DNA of 64,000 nt from NCBI GenBank assembly GCA_021773075.1, contig JAJFKT010000026.1, positions 857,176 through 921,175 of the forward strand, read 5' to 3'. The stretch is from Woeseiaceae bacterium. GTDB taxonomy: Bacteria; Pseudomonadota; Gammaproteobacteria; Steroidobacterales; Woeseiaceae. Position 1 is the stretch's first letter. Each line of letters starts with the position of its first letter. The translations under genes were made by a program, and so were the position numbers. Below the pieces are notes generated by a model. It worked only from the letters and a program-made list of their open reading frames with translations. It was not told where the DNA came from and did no database searches. Of this stretch, positions 45,726 through 54,637 are shown piece by piece.

Positions 45726-46748
45726 TCACTCAAGCTGTTCCGCTGCGATCGCTTTGTCCAGTATATTTCGATAACGCATTGAACCTGCGTCCAGGCCGAG
45801 ATTCAAATTGGACGTCGTCTTTTGCGTCATGCCGATGTGAACTGCTTCGAGAATTTCACGATCCTCGTTGAACGCCATAATTGCACCTTCGTTGAGCTGT
45901 TTGGCAATCGCCTCGTCGTCTGGATTCGTATTGTAGTGCTGAACCCAGTAGTACGTCGTCCGGTCCTCGTCGATTGGCGTCATAAAGTTGTACGACACCA
46001 TCACATAAGCGCGCTCGTCCAATTGCCCGGCATCGCCGCCCGTGCCCGAGGGCGTAAAAATCGATCGATTAATGCAGGTGCTGGGAGTACGCACTTCGTA
46101 GTGCTGTAGCCGATCGCAATTGCCGTCGAACTGGACCAATGGCGCATAGTACGGCGGCAAGGATTGGTCTGAAATCCAACGGGACACCACAACACCATCG
46201 TCAAACGCCTCGACTTTTAATGGCGTGCCATCGGTGCCAGGCGCGGCAAACGAAGTCCGATGTACCCACGCCACATGGGAAGGGTCCAGTAGATTATCGG
46301 TTACCCAAAGATAATGGCAGCCAATTTCGAGTGTGCCGCCCTCGGTCAATCCCCACGTCGGGTTGTCGTAATCATTGATGTCGAAAATCTCTGACTCGTC
46401 GGCCTTGTCGGCAGCACCCATCCATACCCAGACGAATCCGCATTTCTCCGCCGCCGGATATACGCGGACTTTGGCGGTCGGCGGAATGCGTTGTTGGGTT
46501 GGTGCCAGTATGCAATTTCCTGAGCAGTCAAATTGGAGACCATGGTAGCCACACTCAACGATGTCACCCAACAACCGTCCTTTCGATAACGGCAGTTTGC
46601 GATGTGGGCACGCATCCTCCAGCACTGCGACGGAGCCGTTGCTCTGTCGATACATCACAATATTTTCGTTCAATATCGTACGGGCAACGAGGCCCTGGCC
46701 GATATCCCGGCTCCAGCCAGCAACGTACCAACAATTTTTCAGAAACAT
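45726..46748 (-). CDS. Rieske oxygenase, vanillate-demethylase (VanA) type
   Basis: This 340-aa oxygenase begins MFLKNCWYVAGWSRDIG, the VanA-like opening. It has a Rieske site (CPHRKLPLSKG then CGYHG, near residues 47-70) and an iron site (DNLLDPSHVAWVHR, near 150). The family performs O- or N-demethylation and hydroxylation. It leads a leftward three-gene operon with a CMD protein and the M29-like protein and shares a 140-base divergent promoter region with the Ldh-family gene. The VanB-like reductase that normally partners this class is absent from the window. Confidence 0.92.
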   Translation of the reverse strand: MFLKNCWYVAGWSRDIGQGLVARTILNENIVMYRQSNGSVAVLEDACPHRKLPLSKGRLLGDIVECGYHGLQFDCSGNCILAPTQQRIPPTAKVRVYPAAEKCGFVWVWMGAADKADESEIFDINDYDNPTWGLTEGGTLEIGCHYLWVTDNLLDPSHVAWVHRTSFAAPGTDGTPLKVEAFDDGVVVSRWISDQSLPPYYAPLVQFDGNCDRLQHYEVRTPSTCINRSIFTPSGTGGDAGQLDERAYVMVSYNFMTPIDEDRTTYYWVQHYNTNPDDEAIAKQLNEGAIMAFNEDREILEAVHIGMTQKTTSNLNLGLDAGSMRYRNILDKAIAAEQLE

Positions 46749-46789
46749 TTCTACAGTCCCATAAGTGTGTGGATAACTACAGCTCGAAT

Positions 46790-46829
46790 CTACAGCTTGT
46801 AGGGAATTTACGGAGATTGGTATATATAC
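46790..46829. promoter_or_regulatory. Divergent promoter region with two inverted repeats
   Basis: CTACA-GCT-TGTAG (46790-46802) and the palindrome GTATATATAC (46820-46829) lie between the VanA-type operon and the Ldh gene. The second resembles the HutC-type sites but has a centre two bases longer, so its regulator is uncertain. Confidence 0.4.
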
Positions 46830-46888
46830 TTAGTTGCCACAAGATTGAAGTCCTCGGTCATTTGCCATACAGGTAATCAGTTTGCCAA

Positions 46889-47911
46889 ATGGAGCGCCAC
46901 GTGAACTCCGCAACCAGCACCACCGAAACTGTTGAATTGTCGCTGCTCGAATTGACCGAGCTCGTTACTGCTGCGCTCACTGCTTTGGGGCTGTCAGAAG
47001 ACGAGCAGCACATAGTGGCAAAGGTCCTGCTTTGGGCTGAGCTGCGTGGAAACAGCCAGGGTCTCGGGAAAATCCCGGCGCGGGCCGTCGCACCCAGCCC
47101 TGATGCCGGAGAAATATCCGTTACCCATCGCTCGCCCGTCGTCACGCAGATTGACGGCAATTTGAATCTGGGCATGGTGGTTATGGAGCGTGCCGTTGAC
47201 GAAGTCGTTCGTTCAGCAAAAAACGCGGGCGTCGGCATAGTCGGAACACGTGGTACCACGACGTCGACAGGTGCGATCGGGTACTTTACGGAACGTGTTG
47301 CAGAACTCGGATTGGTCTGCATCATTTTCGGCGGCACACCGAAAGCGGTTGCGCCTTTCGGCAGCGTCGATTCAGTTTTCGGTACCAACCCATTGAGTTT
47401 CGCAATTCCGACAAGTGATGGTCCTTTGCTTGTCGACATGGGTACATCCGCGGCGACCTGGTTCGGTTTATTGCGCTCTGAACGGCTCGGTGAAGCAATT
47501 TCGTCCGACCTCGCTTTCGATGCAAGCGGCGCAGCGACCACGGATCCTGGCGAGGCACTGCGGGGGGCGATTCGTGCATTCGGCGGTGCGAAAGGATCGG
47601 CGCTGGCCTTGCTCATCGAAGTCTTAAGCGGCCCACTGGCTGGTGGCGCTATCGCTGGCGACGATTCTCATCAGAGCGGCAATCTGATTATCGCACTGGA
47701 TCCGGATTTGTTCGGATTTGGTTCTGATTTCTCGCAGCGTACATCGGCGCTCATTGAGCGGATTCGCAATTCCCGCCCGGTACCGGGTACCGATCATCCA
47801 GTGATTCCCGGCGAACGCAGTCGCGCCATCTTTGAAGAGACCACACGGAGCGGGCGCGTTGAATTGGACAAAAACCTCGTCGACGCTATTCATGCTGTAG
47901 CCAACGAATAA
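46889..47911 (+). CDS. Ldh-family (malate/L-lactate/ureidoglycolate type) dehydrogenase
   Basis: This 340-aa NAD(P)-dependent oxidoreductase has the family's distinctive fold: GIVGTRGTTTSTGAIGYFTERVAELG, APFGSVDSVFGTNPLSFAIP and the C-terminal GAKGSALALLIEVLSG. In classical members an SHG motif near residue 45 provides the catalytic His; here the equivalent is RGNSQGLGKI, with Gln instead, so the chemistry or acid/base residue may differ. Members act on 2-hydroxy acids or reduce cyclic imino acids. The latter would suit a pathway producing imines by amine oxidation. Confidence 0.85.
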   Translation: MERHVNSATSTTETVELSLLELTELVTAALTALGLSEDEQHIVAKVLLWAELRGNSQGLGKIPARAVAPSPDAGEISVTHRSPVVTQIDGNLNLGMVVMERAVDEVVRSAKNAGVGIVGTRGTTTSTGAIGYFTERVAELGLVCIIFGGTPKAVAPFGSVDSVFGTNPLSFAIPTSDGPLLVDMGTSAATWFGLLRSERLGEAISSDLAFDASGAATTDPGEALRGAIRAFGGAKGSALALLIEVLSGPLAGGAIAGDDSHQSGNLIIALDPDLFGFGSDFSQRTSALIERIRNSRPVPGTDHPVIPGERSRAIFEETTRSGRVELDKNLVDAIHAVANE

Positions 47912-47932
47912 GCCATGAAACGGATCCCGATA

Positions 47933-47948
47933 ACCTGTATAAACAGGT
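47933..47948. promoter_or_regulatory. Predicted HutC-type operator before the MFS operon
   Basis: ACCTGT-ATAA-ACAGGT is a 16-base inverted repeat. Its core TGTATAAACA differs by one base from the site before the HutC-type gene and fits GT-N-TA-N-AC. It lies 65 bases before the MFS start. Confidence 0.6.
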
Positions 47949-48012
47949 ACATTACACTGAAATCGCGTGGCATGCCTGAAACTTGGGAATCCAACGCCGG
48001 GGGAATCAATTT

Positions 48013-49356
48013 ATGAATGAAGAAGTCACCAGCAGTGTCTCGGCTGACGGCGAATCAGCGTACCCGTCACCCGCCCGGGCGTGGGGATTGGTGCTCTTAC
48101 TGACCACCGCGTATGCAATCTCGTTTGTAGACAGGCAGATCATCAGTCTCCTGGTAGGGCCAATAAAGGCAGACCTCGGATTGTCCGATTTCCAGATCAG
48201 CTTGCTGCTCGGGCTGGCATTTGGGCTTTTCTACACACTCATGGGTATTCCGCTCGGCCGCGCCGCCGATAAATACAATCGCCGCAATCTTATTGTCGCC
48301 GGAATGTCGCTATGGTGCCTCATGACTGCAGCAAGTGGCCTGGCCAGAAACTTTTTTCAACTGTTTCTTGCACGCCTGGGCATTGGCGTCGGCGAAGCTG
48401 CACTCAGCCCCGCAGCGCTGTCGATGATTTCGGACAGTTTCCCGGAAGAAAAGCGTACCGGGCCGATTGGTTTCTACAATTCGGCGATCTATATTGGCTC
48501 GGGTCTGGCGATGATACTTGGCGGTGCCATTATTCATATGGCGACCAATTCGCCGCCCATGAATGTGCCTTTCTTCGGCGAGTTAGCGCCTTGGCAGACG
48601 ACATTTTTTATCGTCGGTCTGCCGGGACTTGCGATCGCAGCCGTTATCGCGTTCACGCGGGAACCGACTCGAAAAGACTTGTTGAAAGGCGCAGACGGTG
48701 GTGCCGCAGTTTTGTCTTTTAAGGATGTCCTTGGCTATCTGTGGAAACGTAAATTCATTTACGGACCAATTTTCATCGGCATGGCGGTCGTCGCCATTGT
48801 GAATTTCATGTTTCTTGCGTGGACGCCGACACTGTATACGCGTGTGCATGGTTGGGAAATTGCAAGTATCGGCTATGCGTTCGGAATTATTTCACTGATC
48901 TTTGGTCCCCTGGGTATCTTCCTGGGTGCTCGACTGGGCGACTATTTTGCGGCGCAAGATGACAATGGCGGACACGCGAAAGCGGCTTTCATCGGCTCTT
49001 TGTTCATGGTTCCCGGGATGATAGCGACACCGGTCATTTCGAATCCGCAGCTGGCGCTTGTTGGGCTGGCACTCATCCCGTTTGGTATGGCATTTATCAC
49101 GGTCAATATGGTTTCCGCACTGCTACGAATTACACCAAATCAATTGCGTGGCCAAACCTATGCGATGTTTTTGCTGGTCATATCCCTATCCGGAACAACG
49201 CTGGGTCCGACGCTGGTTGGTTTTATTACCGACTTTGTCTTCAAGAACGAGATGATGATCGGATACTCGATGTTAACCGTATCCCTGGCAACTGCATTCA
49301 TCGCCAATTTCGCTTTCTTCAAGAGTATTGGTGCTTTTAGACGTCTGGACGCATGA
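48013..49356 (+). CDS. MFS transporter, spinster-like
   Basis: This 447-aa inner-membrane permease has 12 predicted hydrophobic segments and MFS motifs: YAISFVDRQIISLLVGPIKADLGLSD at TM1, GRAADKYNRRNLIVAG in loop 2-3, and a spinster-like GVGEAALSPAALSMISD. The start is ATG 48013 after GGGGGAA; the open frame upstream is not needed. It is the first gene after the predicted HutC-type site and overlaps the creatininase-family gene (ATGA), so it probably imports the compound processed by the downstream enzymes. Confidence 0.93.
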   Translation: MNEEVTSSVSADGESAYPSPARAWGLVLLLTTAYAISFVDRQIISLLVGPIKADLGLSDFQISLLLGLAFGLFYTLMGIPLGRAADKYNRRNLIVAGMSLWCLMTAASGLARNFFQLFLARLGIGVGEAALSPAALSMISDSFPEEKRTGPIGFYNSAIYIGSGLAMILGGAIIHMATNSPPMNVPFFGELAPWQTTFFIVGLPGLAIAAVIAFTREPTRKDLLKGADGGAAVLSFKDVLGYLWKRKFIYGPIFIGMAVVAIVNFMFLAWTPTLYTRVHGWEIASIGYAFGIISLIFGPLGIFLGARLGDYFAAQDDNGGHAKAAFIGSLFMVPGMIATPVISNPQLALVGLALIPFGMAFITVNMVSALLRITPNQLRGQTYAMFLLVISLSGTTLGPTLVGFITDFVFKNEMMIGYSMLTVSLATAFIANFAFFKSIGAFRRLDA

Positions 49357-50120
49357 ACTTCCTGACACAGACCAGCGCTGAAATCGCGACTGCACTCGCC
49401 GCACGACCGGGCGTCATTATTCCGATCGGATCCATTGAACAACATGGTCCGATCGGGTTGGTAGGTTGCGATGCGCTGTGTGCTGAAACCATCGCCCAGG
49501 AGGCGGGTACGCGCGGCGATATCTTGGTCGCACCCGTACTTGCGTATACGTCTGCGCAATTCAATATGGCGTTTCCGGGCACTATTTCTATTCGCAGCCG
49601 TACGCTAATGTCTTTGATCGAAGATATTGTCGACAGTCTCCACCAGCAGGGCGTGAGAGGTGTCTATTTCCTCAACGCGCACGGTGCCAACATTGCCCCG
49701 ATCCGCTCGGCCATGCACGACATTTACAGCTGCCTCGGGGATGCAGCACCACGCATTCGCTGCAGGAGTTGGTGGGACTTTGACGCGGTCAATGTCATTC
49801 GTTCGCGCGAATTCGGGGAGTGGGAGGGCATGCACGCAACGCCCAGCGAGATCTCGATTACTCAAGAGTACTGCCGAAATCCGGATGTTGATGCACCGGG
49901 TGAGCCCGAGCGGTCATTAGACGCTGCATACATTCGTGAACACGCCGGCGATTTTCATCCACCCGCAGAGCAGCATAAGGCGGAGTTCCCCGACGGGCGT
50001 GTCGGGTCACATTCAGCATTAGCGTCGCCGACGATTGGCGCAGAAATTGTAGATGCGGCAGCCAATGCGCTTATTGACGATTTCGCGGCATTTATGAGCA
50101 CGCTTGCCTCTGCCGATTAG
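49353..50120 (+). CDS. Creatininase-family amidohydrolase
   Basis: This 255-aa protein belongs to the creatininase/MftE/ArfB family of metal-dependent cyclic amidohydrolases. The metal site is visible: IPIGSIEQHGP (Glu and His), GCDALCAE (Asp) and FLNAHGAN (His), with a later Glu in HATPSEIS. It lies directly between a permease and a second sarcosine-oxidase-like set. Creatinine to creatine hydrolysis followed by demethylation would be a textbook order, but no creatinase is present, so a different cyclic amide is more likely. Confidence 0.9.
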   Translation: MNFLTQTSAEIATALAARPGVIIPIGSIEQHGPIGLVGCDALCAETIAQEAGTRGDILVAPVLAYTSAQFNMAFPGTISIRSRTLMSLIEDIVDSLHQQGVRGVYFLNAHGANIAPIRSAMHDIYSCLGDAAPRIRCRSWWDFDAVNVIRSREFGEWEGMHATPSEISITQEYCRNPDVDAPGEPERSLDAAYIREHAGDFHPPAEQHKAEFPDGRVGSHSALASPTIGAEIVDAAANALIDDFAAFMSTLASAD

Positions 50121-50153
50121 TCATTTCATGATCCCCCGATTGGCGCAAAAGCA

Positions 50154-51389
50154 ATGAAATACTCCGCGCTGACGTTGGCACTGCAAGGTCTGCGCAATCA
50201 CCGCGGCTGGCGTCCTGCATGGCGCAATGCCACGCCCAAAAAATCCTACGACGCGATCATCATTGGCGGCGGCGGGCATGGCCTTGGCGCGGCGTATTAC
50301 CTCGCGAGCAAACACGGCATCCGCAATATCGCGGTATTGGAAAAGGGTTGGTTAGGCGGCGGCAATACCGCGCGCAATACGATGACAATTCGGGATAATT
50401 TTCTGTATCCGGACAATGCCCGTTTCCATCATGCAGCGGTTAAAGCATGGCACACGCTCAGCACTGAATTGAACTTCAATATCATGTTATCCAAGCGCGG
50501 TATGACGACTGTGCTGATGAGTGAACGTGATCTGTCCGATGCGCAACGAATGGTGAATACGACCGCACTGTTCGGCGCGGAGCATCGAATTATCGATCTC
50601 GCCGAACTGCAGCAACGCCTGCCGATGGCGGCTAGCCCCGAGCGCTTGCCCATTGTCGGCGGCATTCATCATCCCGATGTGGTTCTGGCACGACACGACG
50701 CGATTGCATGGGCCTATGCAAGAGCGGCTAGCAATCTCGGCGTCGATATCGTCGAAAACTGCGAAGTCGTTGACATTCACTGCGATGCACAGGGAGTCGT
50801 CGGCGTTGAAACCACACAAGGTCGAATCGCGACTCGCAAACTTGGCATGGCGGTTGCAGGTCACGGCAAGCAGGTTGCAGCGATGGCTGAGGTCACGCTG
50901 CCAATCGAAACGGTAGCACTGCAAGCCATGGTCTCATCGCCGGTTAAACCCGTTCTCGACGACGTCGTTGTGCTGCGCGGATTCAACACATACTTCATGC
51001 AATCGGATAAGGGCGAGCTGGTCATGGGCGCAGGCACGGACCCGTATCCCAGCTATTCGCAGCGTGGTAGTCCGCAGATCCCTGAATCAGTAATTGCGGC
51101 GATTCTGCAAGTGTTTCCGATGTTCGAACGTATGAAGTTCATGCGGCAGTGGGCAGGCGTACTCGACATCACGTACGACAACTCACCGATTATTTCGAAA
51201 ACGCCGGTCGACGGGTTTTATGTTGACGTGGCAGGATCCGGAGGTTTTAAAACCACGCCATTAGCAGCGAAGATGCATGCGGATTTAATCGCAAACGATC
51301 GTCCGGACCCAATGATCAATGCTTACAGCCTGGATCGTTTCGCGACCGGACGATTGATTCTTGAGCGAGCCAGTTATGGCAATCGATAG
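50154..51389 (+). CDS. soxB: Sarcosine oxidase beta subunit-like protein (set 2)
   Basis: This 411-aa flavoprotein has the FAD motif AIIIGGGGHGLGAAYYLASKHGI, followed by the GWLGGGNTARNTMTIRDNFL signature and ARHDAIAWAYARAA with the His expected to carry FMN. It is closer to textbook SoxB in its opening motif than the set 1 copy. It starts 33 bases after the creatininase-family stop and leads soxB-D-A-G in the same order as set 1. Confidence 0.93.
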   Translation: MKYSALTLALQGLRNHRGWRPAWRNATPKKSYDAIIIGGGGHGLGAAYYLASKHGIRNIAVLEKGWLGGGNTARNTMTIRDNFLYPDNARFHHAAVKAWHTLSTELNFNIMLSKRGMTTVLMSERDLSDAQRMVNTTALFGAEHRIIDLAELQQRLPMAASPERLPIVGGIHHPDVVLARHDAIAWAYARAASNLGVDIVENCEVVDIHCDAQGVVGVETTQGRIATRKLGMAVAGHGKQVAAMAEVTLPIETVALQAMVSSPVKPVLDDVVVLRGFNTYFMQSDKGELVMGAGTDPYPSYSQRGSPQIPESVIAAILQVFPMFERMKFMRQWAGVLDITYDNSPIISKTPVDGFYVDVAGSGGFKTTPLAAKMHADLIANDRPDPMINAYSLDRFATGRLILERASYGNR

Positions 51390-51401
51390 CAGCGAACTCC
51401 G

Positions 51402-51668
51402 ATGATTTATATTAAGTGCCCATACTGCGGTGAGCGAAATGAGGATGAATTCGTCTATGGCGGGGATGTCGAACATCGCCGTCCCGACGATCCAGCCGGC
51501 ATGAGCGATGCACAATGGCGTGAGTACATATATACCGTCCCGAACACCAAGGGCTGGGCTGACGAACATTGGTGGCACGTGCGTGGATGTCAACGATGGA
51601 TAAGCGTACAACGTAACTCGGCAGACAATGCCATGCGCAGTGCTCAACAGGAAAAAGGCGATGACTGA
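51402..51668 (+). CDS. soxD: Sarcosine oxidase delta subunit-like protein (set 2)
   Basis: This 88-aa small subunit keeps the full classical zinc site: CPYCGERNEDEF supplies two Cys, and WWHVRGCQRW supplies a His and a Cys. It therefore differs from the set 1 delta, which has lost two of these. It overlaps the alpha gene by eight bases. Confidence 0.92.
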   Translation: MIYIKCPYCGERNEDEFVYGGDVEHRRPDDPAGMSDAQWREYIYTVPNTKGWADEHWWHVRGCQRWISVQRNSADNAMRSAQQEKGDD

Positions 51669-54636
51669 GGCCCTTTTTCGTATCGATTCGGTCGGGCGAG
51701 TTGATCGCAGCAAGCAACTAAGGTTTACATTCAATGGTCGAGCGTATTCGGGTTGTGAGGGCGATACTCTCGCCTCCGCCTTGCTCGCGAATGGCGTCTC
51801 CATCGTTGGTCGGAGTTTCAAATATCACCGGCCACGCGGCATCATGAGTGCCGGTCCGGAAGAAACCAACGCCATTGTCCAACTGTTTGGCGATGTCGAT
51901 GAACCGAATGTCGTCGCAACCATGCTGCCACTTTATGAGGGACTCGAAGCACGCAGTGTCAATGCGCGACCATCAGTCAACTTTGATCTGGGCGCGATCA
52001 AGAACCTGTTGCACCGTTTTATTCCTGCGGGTTTCTACTACAAGACGTTTATGTGGCCTGCGGATCGATGGGACTGGTACGGTCGGTCGATTCGACAAGT
52101 CGCCGGTTGGGGAACGGCACCGAAGAAAGCTGCGGGTGGGCGCTACGAGCATCGTTTTTTCCATTGCGATGTGCTGGTTGTTGGTGCCGGCCCCGCAGGA
52201 CTGGCCGCCGCGCTCACTGCAGGTCGGGCTGGTGCTCGAGTGCTGCTTGTCGATAATCAGATCGAACCAGGTGGCTCACTATTGGGTGCTAGCTCGGCTA
52301 TCGACGGAGTGTCGGCGATGCAGTGGGTCGCCGATGCTACTAGCGAGATAGACGCTATCCCCGATGTCGTTCGTTTGTCCGAAGCAAGCGCAACCGGCTA
52401 CTACAATCAAAATTATCTAACGGTCGTGGAACACCGTCCCGACAAACACTGGGTTAAGGAGCGTTTGTGGAAAGTGCGGGCTAAACAAGTCGTATTGGCG
52501 ACCGGTGCGATCGAAAGACCACTTACATTTGCCGACAACGACAGGCCCGGAGTCATGCTTGCATCCGCTGCCAGCAACTATTGCCTGCGGTACGGCGTTA
52601 GACCGGGACGAGCGGCGGTGATTTTCGCGAATAACAATGGCAGCTACCAACACGCGATTGATCTTGCGAATAACGGTATCGCTGTGAGAGCCATTGTCGA
52701 TATACGAGAGAAATCTGATCCTGACCTCGTCGCCGCGGCTCGCGTTAAAGGTATTGAGATTCTGTACGACAGCTACATCCGAAAGGTGTCGGGTGCCCGC
52801 AGAGTGCGTGCGGTCGAGGTTCAAGCGAGAAGCGGTAGCCAATCAAGCCGCCGTTTTGAATGTGATCTGCTGGCGGTGTCCGGTGGCTGGAACCCGACTA
52901 TTCATCTCTATTCGCAGTCTGGCGGCAAACCGGTGTATGACGCGGACATCGCGAGCTTCGTTCCCGGACCAAGCACGCAAGACCAGGTATCAGTAGGTGC
53001 CTGCAACGGTGATTTCAAGCTTAGCCGATGTATTAGTGCGGGTTTCGCCGCAGGTGTTCAAGCGGCAGCATCATGCGGTCGCATGAGCGACAGCAAGGGC
53101 GACAACAATAGCTCGCTCGACTGCGCCGAAGCAGACTTCGACATTCTTCCCGTTTGGGAGCTTCCGTTACCGAAAACCAGCGCACGTGCGTTTCTCGATT
53201 TCAATAATGATGTCACTACAAAAGACATTCGATTGGCGGTTCGAGAAGGCTATCGATCAGTGGAGCTTGTTAAACGTTATACCACGGCCGGCATGGGAAT
53301 CGACCAGGGCAAATCGGGCAACGTGAATATTATCGGTCTTCTGGCCGAAGTCACGAATACCGTACCTGGCAATATTGGCACTACGACCTATCGACCAGCC
53401 TATAGCCCGGTCAGTTTCGGCGTGATGGCTGGTGCTGACAACGGCAGCTTGATAATCCCCTGGCGTCGCACACCGATCACGGATTGGTTTGTGGACAACG
53501 GCGGCCATCTCGACGAAACAGGCGCATTATTTCGTCGACCGCTTTATATCTCGAAAAAGGGCGAGTCGGCGAGTGACGCAATCCATCGAGAAGCGTTAGC
53601 TGTCCGCAATGGTCTTGGAATTTATGACGGAACCCCACTCGGGAAGATTTCTGTTAAAGGACCCGATGCTGTCACTTTTCTTAACCGTGTTTACACGAAT
53701 TCATGGGACAAACTGCCCGTCGGGCGTTGTAAATTCGGCTACATGCTGCACGACGATGGTCGCCTGATGGATGATGGCGTTACGTTTCGCCTGGCTGGTG
53801 ACCACTATCTAATGTCAACCGGTTCCGGCGTCGCAGACGTGGTTCTCAAACATCTCGAGAAATTACTCCATTGCGACTGGCCAGAGCTTGACGTTTACCT
53901 AACCCCCGTCAGCGATCAGTGGGCTGTAATTTGCGTCTGCGGTCCGCGGGCGCGTGAGTTTCTGTCCGAATCCGACATCAATATCGATATGCACCCTGAG
54001 GCATTCAAGTTCCTGGATACAAAGTACTGTCGCGTTGCTGGAATCGATGCGCGAATCTCACGCGTTACGTATACGGGCGAACTCAGCTTTGAAATTGTCG
54101 TCGCATCCAGGGATGGTCGAAAAATGTGGGACGCGTTGCTGGAGATGGGTGAAGCCTATGACATTACGCCAGTGGGTTCAGACACGAGCATGTTGTTACG
54201 CACAGAGAAAGGATTTATTGCTGCGGGCCTCGAAGGCGACGGTTACGCAAATATTTACGATGTTGGCATGGGCTGGGTAGTGCCAAGAAATAAGGGCGAT
54301 TTCATCGGCAAGCGATCGACGATGCGCGACCTTGCTGTGGGCGGGCCACGCCCGGAAGTTGTCGGTTTGCTACCGTCTGACGGGCGTTTCGTTCTGCCAA
54401 AGGGCGCACCCATCATTGATACCGAAACTGATGATGAAGGCCAGATGATGGTCGGCATGGTTACGATTGGATTTTACAGCCCAAATCTGGAACGCTCGAT
54501 CGCGTTGGCCCAGTTGCAGAACGGCCGAGCGAGGATGGGTGAGACGATCACCTTGTTTACCAAGAAAGGGTTAATGAAAGCGGAAGTCTGTGATCCGGTT
54601 TTCATCGATCCGGACGGTGAGAGGATGCGAAGTTGA
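51661..54636 (+). CDS. soxA: Sarcosine oxidase alpha subunit-like protein (set 2)
   Basis: This 991-aa subunit starts at ATG 51661, overlapping delta. Domain order: ferredoxin-like N-terminus without cluster cysteines (LRFTFNGRAYSGCEGDTLASALLANG), NAD-binding Rossmann region (DVLVVGAGPAGLAAALTAGRAG, about 172-193), a pyridine-nucleotide-reductase-like core with GMGIDQGKSGN, and a GcvT-like folate domain from about 630 to the end. With beta, delta and gamma it should form a four-subunit N-demethylating oxidase. The physiological substrate is not evident. Confidence 0.93.
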   Translation: MTEALFRIDSVGRVDRSKQLRFTFNGRAYSGCEGDTLASALLANGVSIVGRSFKYHRPRGIMSAGPEETNAIVQLFGDVDEPNVVATMLPLYEGLEARSVNARPSVNFDLGAIKNLLHRFIPAGFYYKTFMWPADRWDWYGRSIRQVAGWGTAPKKAAGGRYEHRFFHCDVLVVGAGPAGLAAALTAGRAGARVLLVDNQIEPGGSLLGASSAIDGVSAMQWVADATSEIDAIPDVVRLSEASATGYYNQNYLTVVEHRPDKHWVKERLWKVRAKQVVLATGAIERPLTFADNDRPGVMLASAASNYCLRYGVRPGRAAVIFANNNGSYQHAIDLANNGIAVRAIVDIREKSDPDLVAAARVKGIEILYDSYIRKVSGARRVRAVEVQARSGSQSSRRFECDLLAVSGGWNPTIHLYSQSGGKPVYDADIASFVPGPSTQDQVSVGACNGDFKLSRCISAGFAAGVQAAASCGRMSDSKGDNNSSLDCAEADFDILPVWELPLPKTSARAFLDFNNDVTTKDIRLAVREGYRSVELVKRYTTAGMGIDQGKSGNVNIIGLLAEVTNTVPGNIGTTTYRPAYSPVSFGVMAGADNGSLIIPWRRTPITDWFVDNGGHLDETGALFRRPLYISKKGESASDAIHREALAVRNGLGIYDGTPLGKISVKGPDAVTFLNRVYTNSWDKLPVGRCKFGYMLHDDGRLMDDGVTFRLAGDHYLMSTGSGVADVVLKHLEKLLHCDWPELDVYLTPVSDQWAVICVCGPRAREFLSESDINIDMHPEAFKFLDTKYCRVAGIDARISRVTYTGELSFEIVVASRDGRKMWDALLEMGEAYDITPVGSDTSMLLRTEKGFIAAGLEGDGYANIYDVGMGWVVPRNKGDFIGKRSTMRDLAVGGPRPEVVGLLPSDGRFVLPKGAPIIDTETDDEGQMMVGMVTIGFYSPNLERSIALAQLQNGRARMGETITLFTKKGLMKAEVCDPVFIDPDGERMRS

Positions 54637-54637
54637 G

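Noticed and set aside
49353..54636. A standard creatinine-to-glycine pathway
   Set aside because: Creatininase-like and sarcosine-oxidase-like genes are present, but creatinase and N-carbamoylsarcosine amidase are not found, so creatinine cannot be assigned as substrate.
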